Position numbers and translations under genes: made by a program
Assembly: GCA_002280875.1 (NCBI GenBank)
Contig: NCEV01000032.1
Location: 1-43,645 of the forward strand
DNA length: 43,645 nt
DNA from: Caulobacter sp. 32-67-35
GTDB taxonomy: Bacteria > Pseudomonadota > Alphaproteobacteria > Caulobacterales > Caulobacteraceae
Direction: 5' to 3'
Shown: positions 23,231-30,971 of the stretch, one piece after another
Numbering within the stretch: position 1 is the stretch's first letter
Layout of the letters: the number at the start of each line of letters is the position of its first letter
Notes under the pieces: generated by a model
What the model saw: only the letters and a program-made list of their open reading frames with translations
Databases searched by the model: none
What the model was told of the DNA's origin: nothing

Positions 23231-25111
23231 CTACCCCGCCCCCAGCGCCACGGCCGTGTGATAGGTCGCAAACGCCGCCAGATAGGCCAGGGCCACCATG
23301 TAGACGAACATCACGGTCGGCCACAGCCAGCTGTTGGTCTCGCGCTTGACCACGCCCAGGGTGGGCGCGCACTGCGGGGCGAAGACGTACCAGGCCAGGA
23401 ACGACAGGGCCGAGGCCAGCGACCACTGGCTGGACAGCACCGTCGACAGGGCCGTGGTGGCGCCGTCCGGATCGCTGACCGCATAGACCGTGCCCAGGGT
23501 GGCGACGGCCACTTCGCGGGCGGCCATGCCGGGGATCAGGGCGATCGACATCTGCCAGTTGAAGCCGATCGGACGCAGCAGCGGCTCGATCCAGCCGCCG
23601 AGGATGCCGGCAAAGCTGTAGTCGATGGCCGGGCCGGTGGCGCCCTCCGGCGGATAGGGGAAGGTGGCCAGCACCCAGATCAGCACCATCAGCGGCAGGA
23701 TGATCCTGCCGGCGCGGGTGATGAAGATCTTGGCCCGGGTCCACAGGTTCAGCAGCACATTGCGCGGCTCGGGCCAGCGATAGGTCGGCAGCTCCATCAT
23801 GAACGGCTCGACCGTACCCCGCCAGAACACCTTGCGGATCACGAAAGACACCAGCAGCGCGCTGACGATGCCGCTGGCATAGAGGCCAAACATCACCAGC
23901 CCCTGCAGCGACAGGAAGCCCCACACCGTGGTCTGCGGAATGAAGGCCCCGATGATCAGCGTATAGACCGGGATACGGGCCGAGCAGGTCATCAGCGGCG
24001 CCACCAGAATGGTGGTCAGCCGGTCGTGCCGGTTATCGATCACCCGCGTCGACATGATGCCGGGAATGGCGCAGGCGAAGCTGGACAGCAACGGGATGAA
24101 GGCGCGGCCATGAAGCCCCGCCCCGCCCATGATCTTGTCCATCAGGAAGGCCGCGCGGGCCATATAGCCGCTGTCTTCCAGCAGCAGGATGAAGAAGAAC
24201 AGGATCAGGATCTGCGGCAGGAACACCAGCACGCTGCCGACGCCGGCGATCAGGCCGTCGGCGATGAAGCTGCCCAGCAGTCCCTCCGGCAGATGCGCGC
24301 CAACCCAGCCGGCCAGGGCCGCGAAGCCGCCATCGATCAGGTCCATGGCCGGGGTGGCCCAGGTAAACACCGCCTGGAACATCACAAACAGCAGGGTCGC
24401 CAGGATCAGCAGGCCGGCCGCCGGGTTCAGCAGCACATCGTCGATCTTGCCGGTGATGGTGTCGGGCCGCTCGGGCGGCTTCACGCAGGCGCGGAAGATG
24501 CGCTGGGCCTCGGCATGGGCGGCGCGGATTTCGGCGGCGTTGGGCTCGCGCCAGGTGCTGGCGTGCTCGCCCGCATGGCTGATCGTCAGGGCCTCGGCCT
24601 GGGCGATCAGGTCGTCCAGGCCGCGCTTGCGGGTGGCCACGGTGGTGACGATCGGCGCGCCGATCTCGGCGCCCAGCCTTTCCAGATCGATCCGCAGGCC
24701 CTGGCGCTGGGCGATATCGTACATGTTCAGCGCCAGCACGAACGGCCGGCCCACCTGTTTCAGCTCCAGCACCAGGCGCAGCACCAGCCGCAGATTGGTG
24801 GCGTCGGCCACGCAGACCAGCACGTCGGGCGCGGGCTCCCCGGCCAGCCGGCCCAGGATGGCGTCGCGGGTCACCACCTCGTCGGGACTGCGGGCGCGCA
24901 GGGAATAGGTGCCGGGCAGGTCGAGGATGCGCAGGGTCCGGCCACCGGCCGTGGTCAGCGCGCCTTCCTTCCGCTCAACGGTGACGCCGGCATAGTTGGC
25001 CACCTTCTGGCGGCTGCCGGTCAGGGCGTTGAACAGGGCCGTCTTGCCGGAATTGGGATTGCCGACCAGGGCGATGCGCGCGGGGCCGAGCGTAGCGGCT
25101 TCAGTACTCAA
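23231..25111 (-). CDS. feoB: Ferrous iron transport protein FeoB
   Basis: A 626-residue Fe2+ permease. The N-terminal G domain has G1 GNPNSGKT (residues 17-24), the Gln/Ala-rich KVANYAGVTVERKEG switch, G3 DLPGT and G4-like ALNMYD. The C-terminal part is polytopic with the paired gate motifs (LLEDSGYMARAAFLMDK and IPLLSSFACAIPGIMSTR). The start is TTG 25111, whose TTGA overlaps the feoA stop (25108-25111). It is somewhat shorter than E. coli FeoB (773), as usual in this group. There is no FeoC. A Fur-box-like site lies upstream of the operon. Confidence 0.95.
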   Translation of the reverse strand: MSTEAATLGPARIALVGNPNSGKTALFNALTGSRQKVANYAGVTVERKEGALTTAGGRTLRILDLPGTYSLRARSPDEVVTRDAILGRLAGEPAPDVLVCVADATNLRLVLRLVLELKQVGRPFVLALNMYDIAQRQGLRIDLERLGAEIGAPIVTTVATRKRGLDDLIAQAEALTISHAGEHASTWREPNAAEIRAAHAEAQRIFRACVKPPERPDTITGKIDDVLLNPAAGLLILATLLFVMFQAVFTWATPAMDLIDGGFAALAGWVGAHLPEGLLGSFIADGLIAGVGSVLVFLPQILILFFFILLLEDSGYMARAAFLMDKIMGGAGLHGRAFIPLLSSFACAIPGIMSTRVIDNRHDRLTTILVAPLMTCSARIPVYTLIIGAFIPQTTVWGFLSLQGLVMFGLYASGIVSALLVSFVIRKVFWRGTVEPFMMELPTYRWPEPRNVLLNLWTRAKIFITRAGRIILPLMVLIWVLATFPYPPEGATGPAIDYSFAGILGGWIEPLLRPIGFNWQMSIALIPGMAAREVAVATLGTVYAVSDPDGATTALSTVLSSQWSLASALSFLAWYVFAPQCAPTLGVVKRETNSWLWPTVMFVYMVALAYLAAFATYHTAVALGAG

Positions 25112-25425
25112 GTCGGGGTCCTGTCGAATTTCACGGTCACGGCGCTGGCCTCGCGTCGACGCAGGGCCACGCGGGTATCGTCCAGCCGCACGGCGATCGG
25201 ATCACGACCGAACAGGCCCTCGTGCAGAACCTCGACATGCGCGCCCTCGACGAAGCCCATCTCCAGCAGGCGTCGCTCCAGCTCGTCGGCCTCGACGGCT
25301 TCGGCCGCGCCGGTCTGGCCGGTAACGCTGACGATCACGCCCGCATCACCGCGCGAAGCCTCACCGAGCGAGCGCCCGAGAGAGGCAAGATCAGTGCTGG
25401 AATCAAAGGCAAGGGCGTCAGACAT
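25108..25425 (-). CDS. feoA: Ferrous iron transport protein FeoA
   Basis: A 105-residue protein with the SH3-like FeoA domain in its second half (LERRLLEMGFVEGAHVEVLHEGLFGRDPIAVRLDDTRVALRRREASAVTV). The first 30 residues (SSTDLASLGRSLGEASRG) precede that domain. FeoA is a cytosolic partner of FeoB needed for Fe2+ uptake. ATG 25425 has GGAG upstream. Coupled to feoB by a TTGA overlap. Confidence 0.9.
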   Translation of the reverse strand: MSDALAFDSSTDLASLGRSLGEASRGDAGVIVSVTGQTGAAEAVEADELERRLLEMGFVEGAHVEVLHEGLFGRDPIAVRLDDTRVALRRREASAVTVKFDRTPT

Positions 25426-25441
25426 GGCCGCTCCGCGAAAA

Positions 25442-25459
25442 CTTGCGAGTGATTATCAG
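25442..25459 (-). promoter_or_regulatory. Fur-box-like operator upstream of feoAB
   Basis: The minus strand reads CTGATAATCACTCGCAAG. GATAATCA-T matches the Fur consensus GATAATGATAATCATTATC in its right half and the form TGATAATCATTCGCAA seen in many proteobacterial Fur sites. It lies 17-34 bp upstream of feoA, consistent with iron repression of the operon. Confidence 0.6.
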
Positions 25460-25617
25460 TCCAAAGCCCTGCTGTCGATGCGGCGTTCTCACCGGGTTGC
25501 GTTATGCTGTCCGGGACTCCCAAGGGGCGAGGCGGAATGGCGCAGGCGCGTTAATCTGTTCGACTCTTGGGGTCTGGACCGGTCTGATTGCCTGTAACGA
25601 TTCGCGTGGACGGACTG

Positions 25618-26880
25618 ATGCGAAGGCTGATGCTGGGGCTGCTCACGGGCGCCTATCTTTGTCTGGCTCTGATCATCTCCCTGGTGCTGTGGCGCACGGG
25701 GGCGGCTCCGGCTGTCGGTCTGTCGGCCTTTATCGGCACGCTGGGCCTGTGCTTCGCGTTTCACGGTCTGATCTCCAACACCTTCGATTCCGCTCGTACG
25801 CGCCTGGACATCGACACCGTGCGCGAGGCCCACGCCATCCTGCTGGACCAGATCGAGAAGATCGACGCCCGCATGACCCAGCTGGTCGAGAGCGTCGCCC
25901 TGGACGCCCAACGTCGTTCGGAAGAACTGTCGACCGAGGTCCACCAGCTGGAAGACCTGATCGCCGGCATGAACGAGCGGCTGGAGCACCAGCTGACCCA
26001 TCAGGTCGCCGCCGCCCGCGTCGAGGTTCGCGGCCGCACCCCGCAATCCAATGTCATGCTGCAGGTGGTGCAGGAGGCCCTGGCCGAAAACCGGGTCGAC
26101 CTCTATCTGCAGCCCATCGTCAGCCTGCCCCAGCGCCGGACCGTCTTCTACGAAAGCTTCTCGCGCCTGCGCGACGACACCGGCCGGGTGATGATGCCGG
26201 CTGAATATCTGGCCGTGGCCGAGCCCGAAGGCCTGATGACCGCCATCGACAACCTGCTTCTGTTCCGCTGCGTGCAGATCGTGCGGCGGCTGGCCAAGCA
26301 GGACCGCAAGGTCGGGATCTTCTGCAACATCTCGCTGGCCAGCCTGGCCGATGAGAGCTTCTTCCCGCAGTTCCTGGAATTCATGCAGGCCAACAAGGAC
26401 CTGGCCGGCGCGCTGATCTTCGAACTGGGCCAGGCCGCCTTCGAGCGGCGCGGCGCGGTGGAAGCCCGCCACATGTCGCGCCTGGCCAGCCTGGGCTTCA
26501 GCTTCAGCCTCGACAAGGTCAATGACCTGGACCTGGACTTCCAGGACCTGGCCCGCGCCGACGTCAAGTTCCTCAAGGTCGGCGCCCAGATGATGCTGGA
26601 CCAGCTGCAGGAGCAGGACGGCAAGCTGGTGATCGCCTCGCTGCCCGACCTGAACGCCAGCGACTTCGCCGCCCTCACCCGCCGCTACGGCATCGAGGTG
26701 ATCGTCGAGAAGGTCGAGGCCGAAAAGCAGATCGCCGAGATCCTGGATCTCGACATCGGCTATGGCCAAGGTCACCTGTTCGGCGAGCCCCGCGCCATCC
26801 GCGACGCCGTGCTGGCCGAGGCCGAGCCTCCGGTCGACTTCATGCGCGGCGCCCTGCGTCGTCGCGCTTCAGGCTGGTGA
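25618..26880 (+). CDS. tipF: TipF-like degenerate EAL protein (flagellar assembly, c-di-GMP receptor)
   Basis: A 420-residue protein with two N-terminal membrane helices (residues ~5-50), a long coiled coil (~62-130: LDQIEKIDARMTQLVESV, QLEDLIAGMNERLEHQL) and a C-terminal EAL domain. That order is the layout of Caulobacter TipF, a c-di-GMP-binding polar factor for flagellum assembly. The domain is catalytically altered: the EAL triplet reads ESF (YESFSRLR) and the DD metal site reads DK (SLDKVNDLD), so it should bind but not hydrolyse c-di-GMP. ATG 25618 is chosen for the membrane helix; TTG 25588 and GTG 25606 are alternatives. TipF identity is a strong architectural match, not checked by alignment. 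Confidence 0.78.
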   Translation: MRRLMLGLLTGAYLCLALIISLVLWRTGAAPAVGLSAFIGTLGLCFAFHGLISNTFDSARTRLDIDTVREAHAILLDQIEKIDARMTQLVESVALDAQRRSEELSTEVHQLEDLIAGMNERLEHQLTHQVAAARVEVRGRTPQSNVMLQVVQEALAENRVDLYLQPIVSLPQRRTVFYESFSRLRDDTGRVMMPAEYLAVAEPEGLMTAIDNLLLFRCVQIVRRLAKQDRKVGIFCNISLASLADESFFPQFLEFMQANKDLAGALIFELGQAAFERRGAVEARHMSRLASLGFSFSLDKVNDLDLDFQDLARADVKFLKVGAQMMLDQLQEQDGKLVIASLPDLNASDFAALTRRYGIEVIVEKVEAEKQIAEILDLDIGYGQGHLFGEPRAIRDAVLAEAEPPVDFMRGALRRRASGW

Positions 26881-26962
26881 CAGTTTTCGGTACCCGGCCG
26901 CAAGCTTCGGAATGACCGACAGGCGATGAAGGCGCAGGCTCCCGTCGAAGGGAGCCCCCGCC

Positions 26963-27205
26963 ATGAACCCATCCGCCTATCCTGACGACGACGCCCGCTG
27001 GGCCGCGTGCCTGGCCCGAGATCCCGCCGCCGACGGCGCGTTCTTCATCGCCGTGCGCACCACAAAGATCTATTGCCGCCCGGTCTGTCCAGCGCGTCCG
27101 CTGCGCAAGAACGTGGTGTTTCACGCCACCGGCGCGCAAGCCCGCGCCGCCGGCTTCCGGGCGTGCAAGCGCTGCAAGCCCGACCTTCTCGAGACCGCCG
27201 CTTGA
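26963..27205 (+). CDS. Stand-alone Ada N-terminal (methyl phosphotriester) domain protein
   Basis: An 80-residue protein that is only the zinc-binding domain of the Ada DNA-repair regulator. The four metal-ligand cysteines are C38 and C42 (YCRPVCPARP) and C68 and C71 (FRACKRCKPD); C38 corresponds to the Ada Cys that accepts a methyl group from phosphotriesters. There is no AraC HTH and no MGMT part. A TTGA overlap couples it to the 2OG oxygenase gene. It may sense or repair methylation damage and hand over to its partner, or be a DNA-targeting module; this is inference. Confidence 0.85.
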   Translation: MNPSAYPDDDARWAACLARDPAADGAFFIAVRTTKIYCRPVCPARPLRKNVVFHATGAQARAAGFRACKRCKPDLLETAA

Positions 27206-27888
27206 CCCTGGACTGGAAGCGCATCGCCGCCGAGCTGGACGCCCGCGGCTGGGCCCTGACGGGTCCGATGTTCACCCCCGAGCAATGTGCGACGCTGGCG
27301 GCGCTGTATGATCAGCCGGCGCTGTTTCGCAGTCGCGTGGTCATGGCCCGGCACGGCTATGGCAAGGGCGAGTACCAGTATTTCGCCTATCCGCTGCCCG
27401 AGCCCATCCAGAGCCTGCGGATGAGCCTCTATCCGCCCCTGGCCTGGATCGCCAATCGCTGGGCCGAGCGGCTGGGCGAGGAGCGGCGCTTTCCAGAAAC
27501 CCTGGCGGAAATGCTGGAGCGCTGCCACGCGGGCGGCCAGGCCCGGCCGACGCCGCTGATGCTGACCTATGGTCCGGGCGACTACAACTGCCTGCACCAG
27601 GACCTGTATGGCGAGCATGTCTTCCCGCTGCAGGCGGCCTTTCTGCTCGACGCGCCGGGGCGCGATTTCGAGGGTGGCGAGTTCGTGCTGGTCGAGCAGC
27701 GGCCGCGCCAGCAGTCAGCGCCCCAGGTCGTGCCCCTGGGCCAGGGCGAAGGCGTGATCTTCGCGGTGCGTGAACGACCGGCAGAAGGGTCGCGCGGCGT
27801 CCATCGGCGCATGCTGCGGCATGGAGTCAGCGAGGTTCGCAGCGGGCGGCGACGCACGCTGGGGGTGATCTTCCACGACGCCACCTGA
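27202..27888 (+). CDS. 2OG-Fe(II) oxygenase, DUF2086-like (predicted nucleic-acid-acting)
   Basis: A 228-residue double-stranded beta-helix oxygenase. The iron site HxD is H132-Q-D134 (YNCLHQDLYGEH); the distal His is H201 or H207 (GVHRRMLRHG) and 2-oxoglutarate could bind the Arg of RRRTLGVIFHD (216-218). The preceding segment LTYGPGDYNCLHQDLYG and FEGGEFVLVEQRPR fit the family Pfam names Oxygenase-NA (DUF2086), thought to act on nucleic acids. Start TTG 27202 overlaps the Ada-domain stop by four bases, so both are translated together. It is not AlkB, which has a different HxD context. Confidence 0.75.
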   Translation: MTLDWKRIAAELDARGWALTGPMFTPEQCATLAALYDQPALFRSRVVMARHGYGKGEYQYFAYPLPEPIQSLRMSLYPPLAWIANRWAERLGEERRFPETLAEMLERCHAGGQARPTPLMLTYGPGDYNCLHQDLYGEHVFPLQAAFLLDAPGRDFEGGEFVLVEQRPRQQSAPQVVPLGQGEGVIFAVRERPAEGSRGVHRRMLRHGVSEVRSGRRRTLGVIFHDAT

Positions 27889-27891
27889 GGG

Positions 27892-28458
27892 CTATCCCAG
27901 CGGCGACACGCCGAAGAACACCCGGTGCAGGAACAGCACGAACAGCGCGTAGAGCGCTGTCCCGGCCACGACCATGATCACGTCGGCCATGGGCTTGGTC
28001 GCCACGGGCGGCGGTTCCCGGCGTCCCAACGCCGAGACCAGATCGACGAGGCCATAGGCCAGAAACGCGCCGAACAGCAGCGCCGAGGCCTGGTCGCCAT
28101 TGGCCATCAGATGCGCCACCGACCACAGGATGATCCCGATCAGCATCGGATGGCGCACCGTCGCCTTGATCCGGCCAACGGGACCGTTCGAGCCGGCCAG
28201 CAGGATGAAGGCCGGCAGCATCAGGGCCATGGAAGCATGACGGCCCCAGGCTGGCGGATCATAAAGCTGCGGGGCCATCAGCCGATACTGCATCCAGCCC
28301 CAGATGATCAGGCCAAGCCCGATGGCCGAAGCCAGGGAATAGAGTCCCTTCCAGCGGCCAGGACTGACCGCGACCTGCGCGTCCCGAAACGACCCGGCGA
28401 AAATTCGCACGGAGTGAACGCCCAAAAACAGCACAAGTCCCAGGACCAGAATCGTCAT
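27892..28458 (-). CDS. NnrU family membrane protein
   Basis: A 188-residue polytopic membrane protein of the NnrU family: LVLGLVLFLGVHSVRIF, then KATVRHPMLIGIILWSVAHLMANGD, the conserved HP...W..AH..ANGD motif, and later GRREPPP. NnrU is named from denitrification regulons and is related to isoprenylcysteine methyltransferase/steroid-reductase-like membrane folds; its reaction is unknown. It is convergent with the oxygenase gene (3 bp apart) and divergent from the HAD gene. No denitrification genes are near, so the name should not be read as a role. Confidence 0.85.
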   Translation of the reverse strand: MTILVLGLVLFLGVHSVRIFAGSFRDAQVAVSPGRWKGLYSLASAIGLGLIIWGWMQYRLMAPQLYDPPAWGRHASMALMLPAFILLAGSNGPVGRIKATVRHPMLIGIILWSVAHLMANGDQASALLFGAFLAYGLVDLVSALGRREPPPVATKPMADVIMVVAGTALYALFVLFLHRVFFGVSPLG

Positions 28459-28600
28459 CTGTCTCTCCCCGTCTTCGTGAGCAGGGTAGTCACGAAACGG
28501 CGTTCACCGGAAGGGACGCCCCTTGAAACCGCACGGCCAGGCGTCACCTAAGCGGTCCGTCAAGTTGACGCCCAGCCCGCCGACCGGTACGCGCCCAGCC

Positions 28601-29461
28601 ATGATCACCTTCCCCGCCGGCCTTTCCGCCCTGTCCGACCGCTACGACATCGTGCTGTGCGACGTCTGGGGCGTGATCCACAACGGCGTCCAGAGCTTCC
28701 CGCAGGCCTGTGACGCCCTGGTTCAGTGGGGCGAAAAGGTCGGGCCGGTCGTGCTGATCTCCAACGCGCCTCGCCCCGCCTCGGACGTGGTGGCGCAGCT
28801 GGACAGCCTGGGCGTATCCCGCGCCGCCTGGAGCGGCTTCGTCACCTCGGGCGACGCGACCCGGGCCCTCCTCAGCGCCCGCGCGCCGGGCAAGGCCTGG
28901 AAGATCGGACCTGGCCGCGACGCCCCGCTCTATGCCGGTCTCGACCTGCAGGACGCCGCCTGCGAGGACGCCGACTTCATCGCCTGCACCGGCCTGTTCG
29001 ACGACGAGACTGAGACCCCCGAGGACTATCGCGACCGTCTGGTCGTGGCCGCCGAGCGCGGCCTGACCTTCATCTGCGCCAATCCCGACCGCGTCGTGCA
29101 GCGGGGCGACAAGCTGATCTTCTGCGCCGGCGCCCTGGCCGACCTGTATGAAAGCCTGGGCGGCGAGGTGATCATGGCCGGCAAGCCGTTCGCGCCGATC
29201 TATGACCTGGCGATCGCCAGGGCCGCCGAACTGACCGGCAAGCCCGTCGACCGGACGCGCGTGCTGTGCATCGGCGACGGCGTCATCACCGACGTGCTGG
29301 GCGCTGAAAACCAGAACCTGGCCTGCCTGTTCATCGCCAAGGGCATCCATGGCGAGAAGGCCATCGGCCCCGACGGCCTGCTGAACCCCGAGGCCGTCCT
29401 GGCCCTCCTCGCCGCCGACAAGACCGGCGCCACGCACGCCGTGGGCGATCTGGTCTGGTGA
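28601..29461 (+). CDS. HAD-family phosphatase (TIGR01459-like, NagD-related)
   Basis: A 286-residue class IIA HAD hydrolase. Motif I is YDIVLCDVWGVIHNG with the nucleophilic Asp, but Trp replaces the usual second Asp (DxD), a feature of this subfamily. Motif II is PVVLISNAPRP (Ser), then the cap domain, and motif IV CIGDGVITDVLGAENQNL with the Gly-Asp-Gly. ATG 28601 is the start that gives MITFPAGLSALSDRYD. The substrate is unknown. It lies upstream of maoC-ribF on the same strand but with a separate promoter region at 29462-29522. Confidence 0.85.
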   Translation: MITFPAGLSALSDRYDIVLCDVWGVIHNGVQSFPQACDALVQWGEKVGPVVLISNAPRPASDVVAQLDSLGVSRAAWSGFVTSGDATRALLSARAPGKAWKIGPGRDAPLYAGLDLQDAACEDADFIACTGLFDDETETPEDYRDRLVVAAERGLTFICANPDRVVQRGDKLIFCAGALADLYESLGGEVIMAGKPFAPIYDLAIARAAELTGKPVDRTRVLCIGDGVITDVLGAENQNLACLFIAKGIHGEKAIGPDGLLNPEAVLALLAADKTGATHAVGDLVW

Positions 29462-29481
29462 ATTGAGGATCAGCGGTTAGA

Positions 29482-29499
29482 TTGCGCTGCAACGCACAA
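29482..29499. promoter_or_regulatory. PhaR-like site upstream of maoC
   Basis: TTGC-GCT-GCAA (29482-29492) is a perfect site of the TTGC-N3-GCAA form, within the larger near-palindrome TTGCGCTGCAACGCACAA. It lies 24-41 bp upstream of the maoC ATG, in the core promoter position. Confidence 0.5.
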
Positions 29500-29522
29500 T
29501 AAGAACCGCAGGGGAAAGCGTC

Positions 29523-29945
29523 ATGCAGGGTCTGTTTCTTGAGGATCTCAGCGTCGGCCAGAGCGCCGATCTGGTCCGCACCGTTGGCGAAGCCGACATC
29601 ATCGCCTTTGCCGCCGTGACTGGCGACAACAACCCCGTCCATCTGGACGCCGACTATGCGGCGACCACATCCTTTGGCGAGCGCATCGCCCATGGCATGT
29701 TGTCGGCCGGCTATATCTCGGCGGTGATCGGCACCCAGCTGCCGGGCCCCGGGGCCATCTATCTGTCGCAGGCCCTGCGCTTCAAACGGCCGGTCAAGAT
29801 CGGCGACGAGGTCACCGCGCGGGCCACCATCACCGAAATCGACGAGGCCAAGGCCCGCGTCACCCTGGCCACCGTCTGTCTGGTCAATGGCAAGCCCGTG
29901 GTCGAGGGCGAGGCCCTGATCATGGTTCCGCGCAAGGCCGCCTGA
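29523..29945 (+). CDS. MaoC-family (R)-specific enoyl-CoA hydratase, PhaJ-like
   Basis: A 140-residue hot-dog-fold hydratase of the PhaJ/MaoC type. The catalytic pair is D35 and H40 in VTGDNNPVHLDADYA, followed by FGERIAHGMLSAGYISAVIGTQLPGPGAIYLSQALRF, all standard for (R)-3-hydroxyacyl-CoA/crotonyl-CoA hydratases. It could make (R)-3-hydroxybutyryl-CoA from crotonyl-CoA, linking PHB metabolism to Ccr, or hydrate mesaconyl-CoA. Proper mesaconyl-CoA hydratases are longer (about 340 residues), so the first is more likely. Its TGA overlaps the ribF ATG (TGATG at 29943-29947). Confidence 0.88.
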   Translation: MQGLFLEDLSVGQSADLVRTVGEADIIAFAAVTGDNNPVHLDADYAATTSFGERIAHGMLSAGYISAVIGTQLPGPGAIYLSQALRFKRPVKIGDEVTARATITEIDEAKARVTLATVCLVNGKPVVEGEALIMVPRKAA

Positions 29946-30886
29946 TGACGCTGAAGATCGTCCACGCCTGGAAGGACCTTTCGCCGGAGGAACGCGGCGC
30001 GGCCGTGGCGCTGGGCAATTTCGACGGCGTGCATCGCGGCCACCAGCAGGTGATCGCCGAGGCCGCCAGGGCCGCCCTGGCCCTGAAGGCGCCGCTGGGG
30101 GTGATCACCTTCGATCCGCACCCGCGCCGCCTGTTCCGCCCCAGCGAGCCGGCCTTCCGCCTGATGACCATCGAGCAGCAGGCCCGGGTGCTGGCCAGTA
30201 TGGGCGTGGATATCCTGTATCTGCTGCCGTTCGACTTCCAGATGGCCAGCTTCTCGGACAAGGAATTTGTCGAGCAGGTGCTGGTCGAAGGCTTGGGCGT
30301 TCGCCACCTCGCCGCCGGCTTCGACATCTCGTTCGGCAAGGGTCGCACCGGCAGCCCTGAGGGGATGAAGGCCTATGGCGCCGAGCATGGCTTTGGCGTC
30401 TCGATCGCTGAGCCTGTCGCGGGCAAGGCTGGCGACAAGTTCTCGTCCACCAGCGTCCGCGACGCCCTGCGCGACGGCCACCCCGAGGAGGCTTCGCGCA
30501 TCCTGGGTCGCCCCTTCGCCATCGAGGGCGTGGTCCGGCGCGGCCAGCAGCTGGGCCGCCAGCTGGGCTTTCCCACCGCCAATGTCGAGATCATCGACTA
30601 TGTGGTGCCAAAGCTGGGCGTCTACGCCACCCGCACCCGCCTGCCCGACGGCCGCGAAGTGCCCGGCGTCGCCAATCTGGGCAACAATCCCACCACCGGC
30701 ACGGTCGAGACGCGGCTGGAAACCTGGCTCTTCGATTTCGACGAGGACCTGTACGGCCAGGTCATCGAAACCCAGCTGATCGCCTTCCTGCGACCCGAGC
30801 TGAAATTCGGCAGCGTCGAGTTGATGGTCGAGCAGATCCGGCGGGACGAGACCGCGGCCCGGGCGATCGTGGCGCCGGGATTTTAG
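29945..30886 (+). CDS. ribF: Bifunctional riboflavin kinase / FAD synthetase
   Basis: A 313-residue RibF making FMN and FAD. The N-terminal adenylyltransferase half has GNFDGVHRGHQQVI (the nucleotide-binding GxFDGVHxGH motif), then FDPHPRRLFRP and FDISFGKGRTGSPEGMKA. The C-terminal kinase half has GRQLGFPTANVEI, the VYATRTRLPDGR strand and GTVETRLETWLFDFDEDLYGQ. Length is normal. It is translated with maoC by a one-base overlap. In context it would provide FAD for Mcd and EtfA, but RibF is essential everywhere, so co-location may be incidental. Confidence 0.95.
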   Translation: MTLKIVHAWKDLSPEERGAAVALGNFDGVHRGHQQVIAEAARAALALKAPLGVITFDPHPRRLFRPSEPAFRLMTIEQQARVLASMGVDILYLLPFDFQMASFSDKEFVEQVLVEGLGVRHLAAGFDISFGKGRTGSPEGMKAYGAEHGFGVSIAEPVAGKAGDKFSSTSVRDALRDGHPEEASRILGRPFAIEGVVRRGQQLGRQLGFPTANVEIIDYVVPKLGVYATRTRLPDGREVPGVANLGNNPTTGTVETRLETWLFDFDEDLYGQVIETQLIAFLRPELKFGSVELMVEQIRRDETAARAIVAPGF

Positions 30887-30890
30887 AAAC

Positions 30891-30913
30891 CCTTCTCCCC
30901 TCGCGGGAGAAGG
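30891..30913. repeat. CCTTCTCCC-N5-GGGAGAAGG hairpin after ribF
   Basis: A perfect nine-base stem 4 bp after the ribF stop, of the same family as the hairpin at 17494-17512. Possibly a weak terminator or 3'-end stabiliser; no T-run follows. Confidence 0.55.
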
Positions 30914-30937
30914 AAGGTTGAACCCCAGAGCTTCGCT

Positions 30938-30953
30938 GTTAACTTCGGTTAAC
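30938..30953. promoter_or_regulatory. GTTAAC-TTCG-GTTAAC element upstream of the protease
   Basis: Two copies of the palindrome GTTAAC separated by TTCG, 19 bp before the GTG start. It contains TTAA-N6-TTAA, one base shorter than the CtrA full site (TTAA-N7-TTAA), so it may be a CtrA-like or an unrelated dimer site. Confidence 0.35.
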
Positions 30954-30971
30954 CACTGCGAGGGCGGGATC

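Noticed and set aside
29523-29945. Mesaconyl-CoA hydratase (Mch/Meh) of the pathway
   Set aside because: The known enzymes are about 340 residues with two hot-dog halves; this 140-residue protein fits PhaJ better.
30938-30953. True CtrA binding site (TTAA-N7-TTAA)
   Set aside because: The spacer is 6, not 7, so I list it only as an element of unknown meaning.
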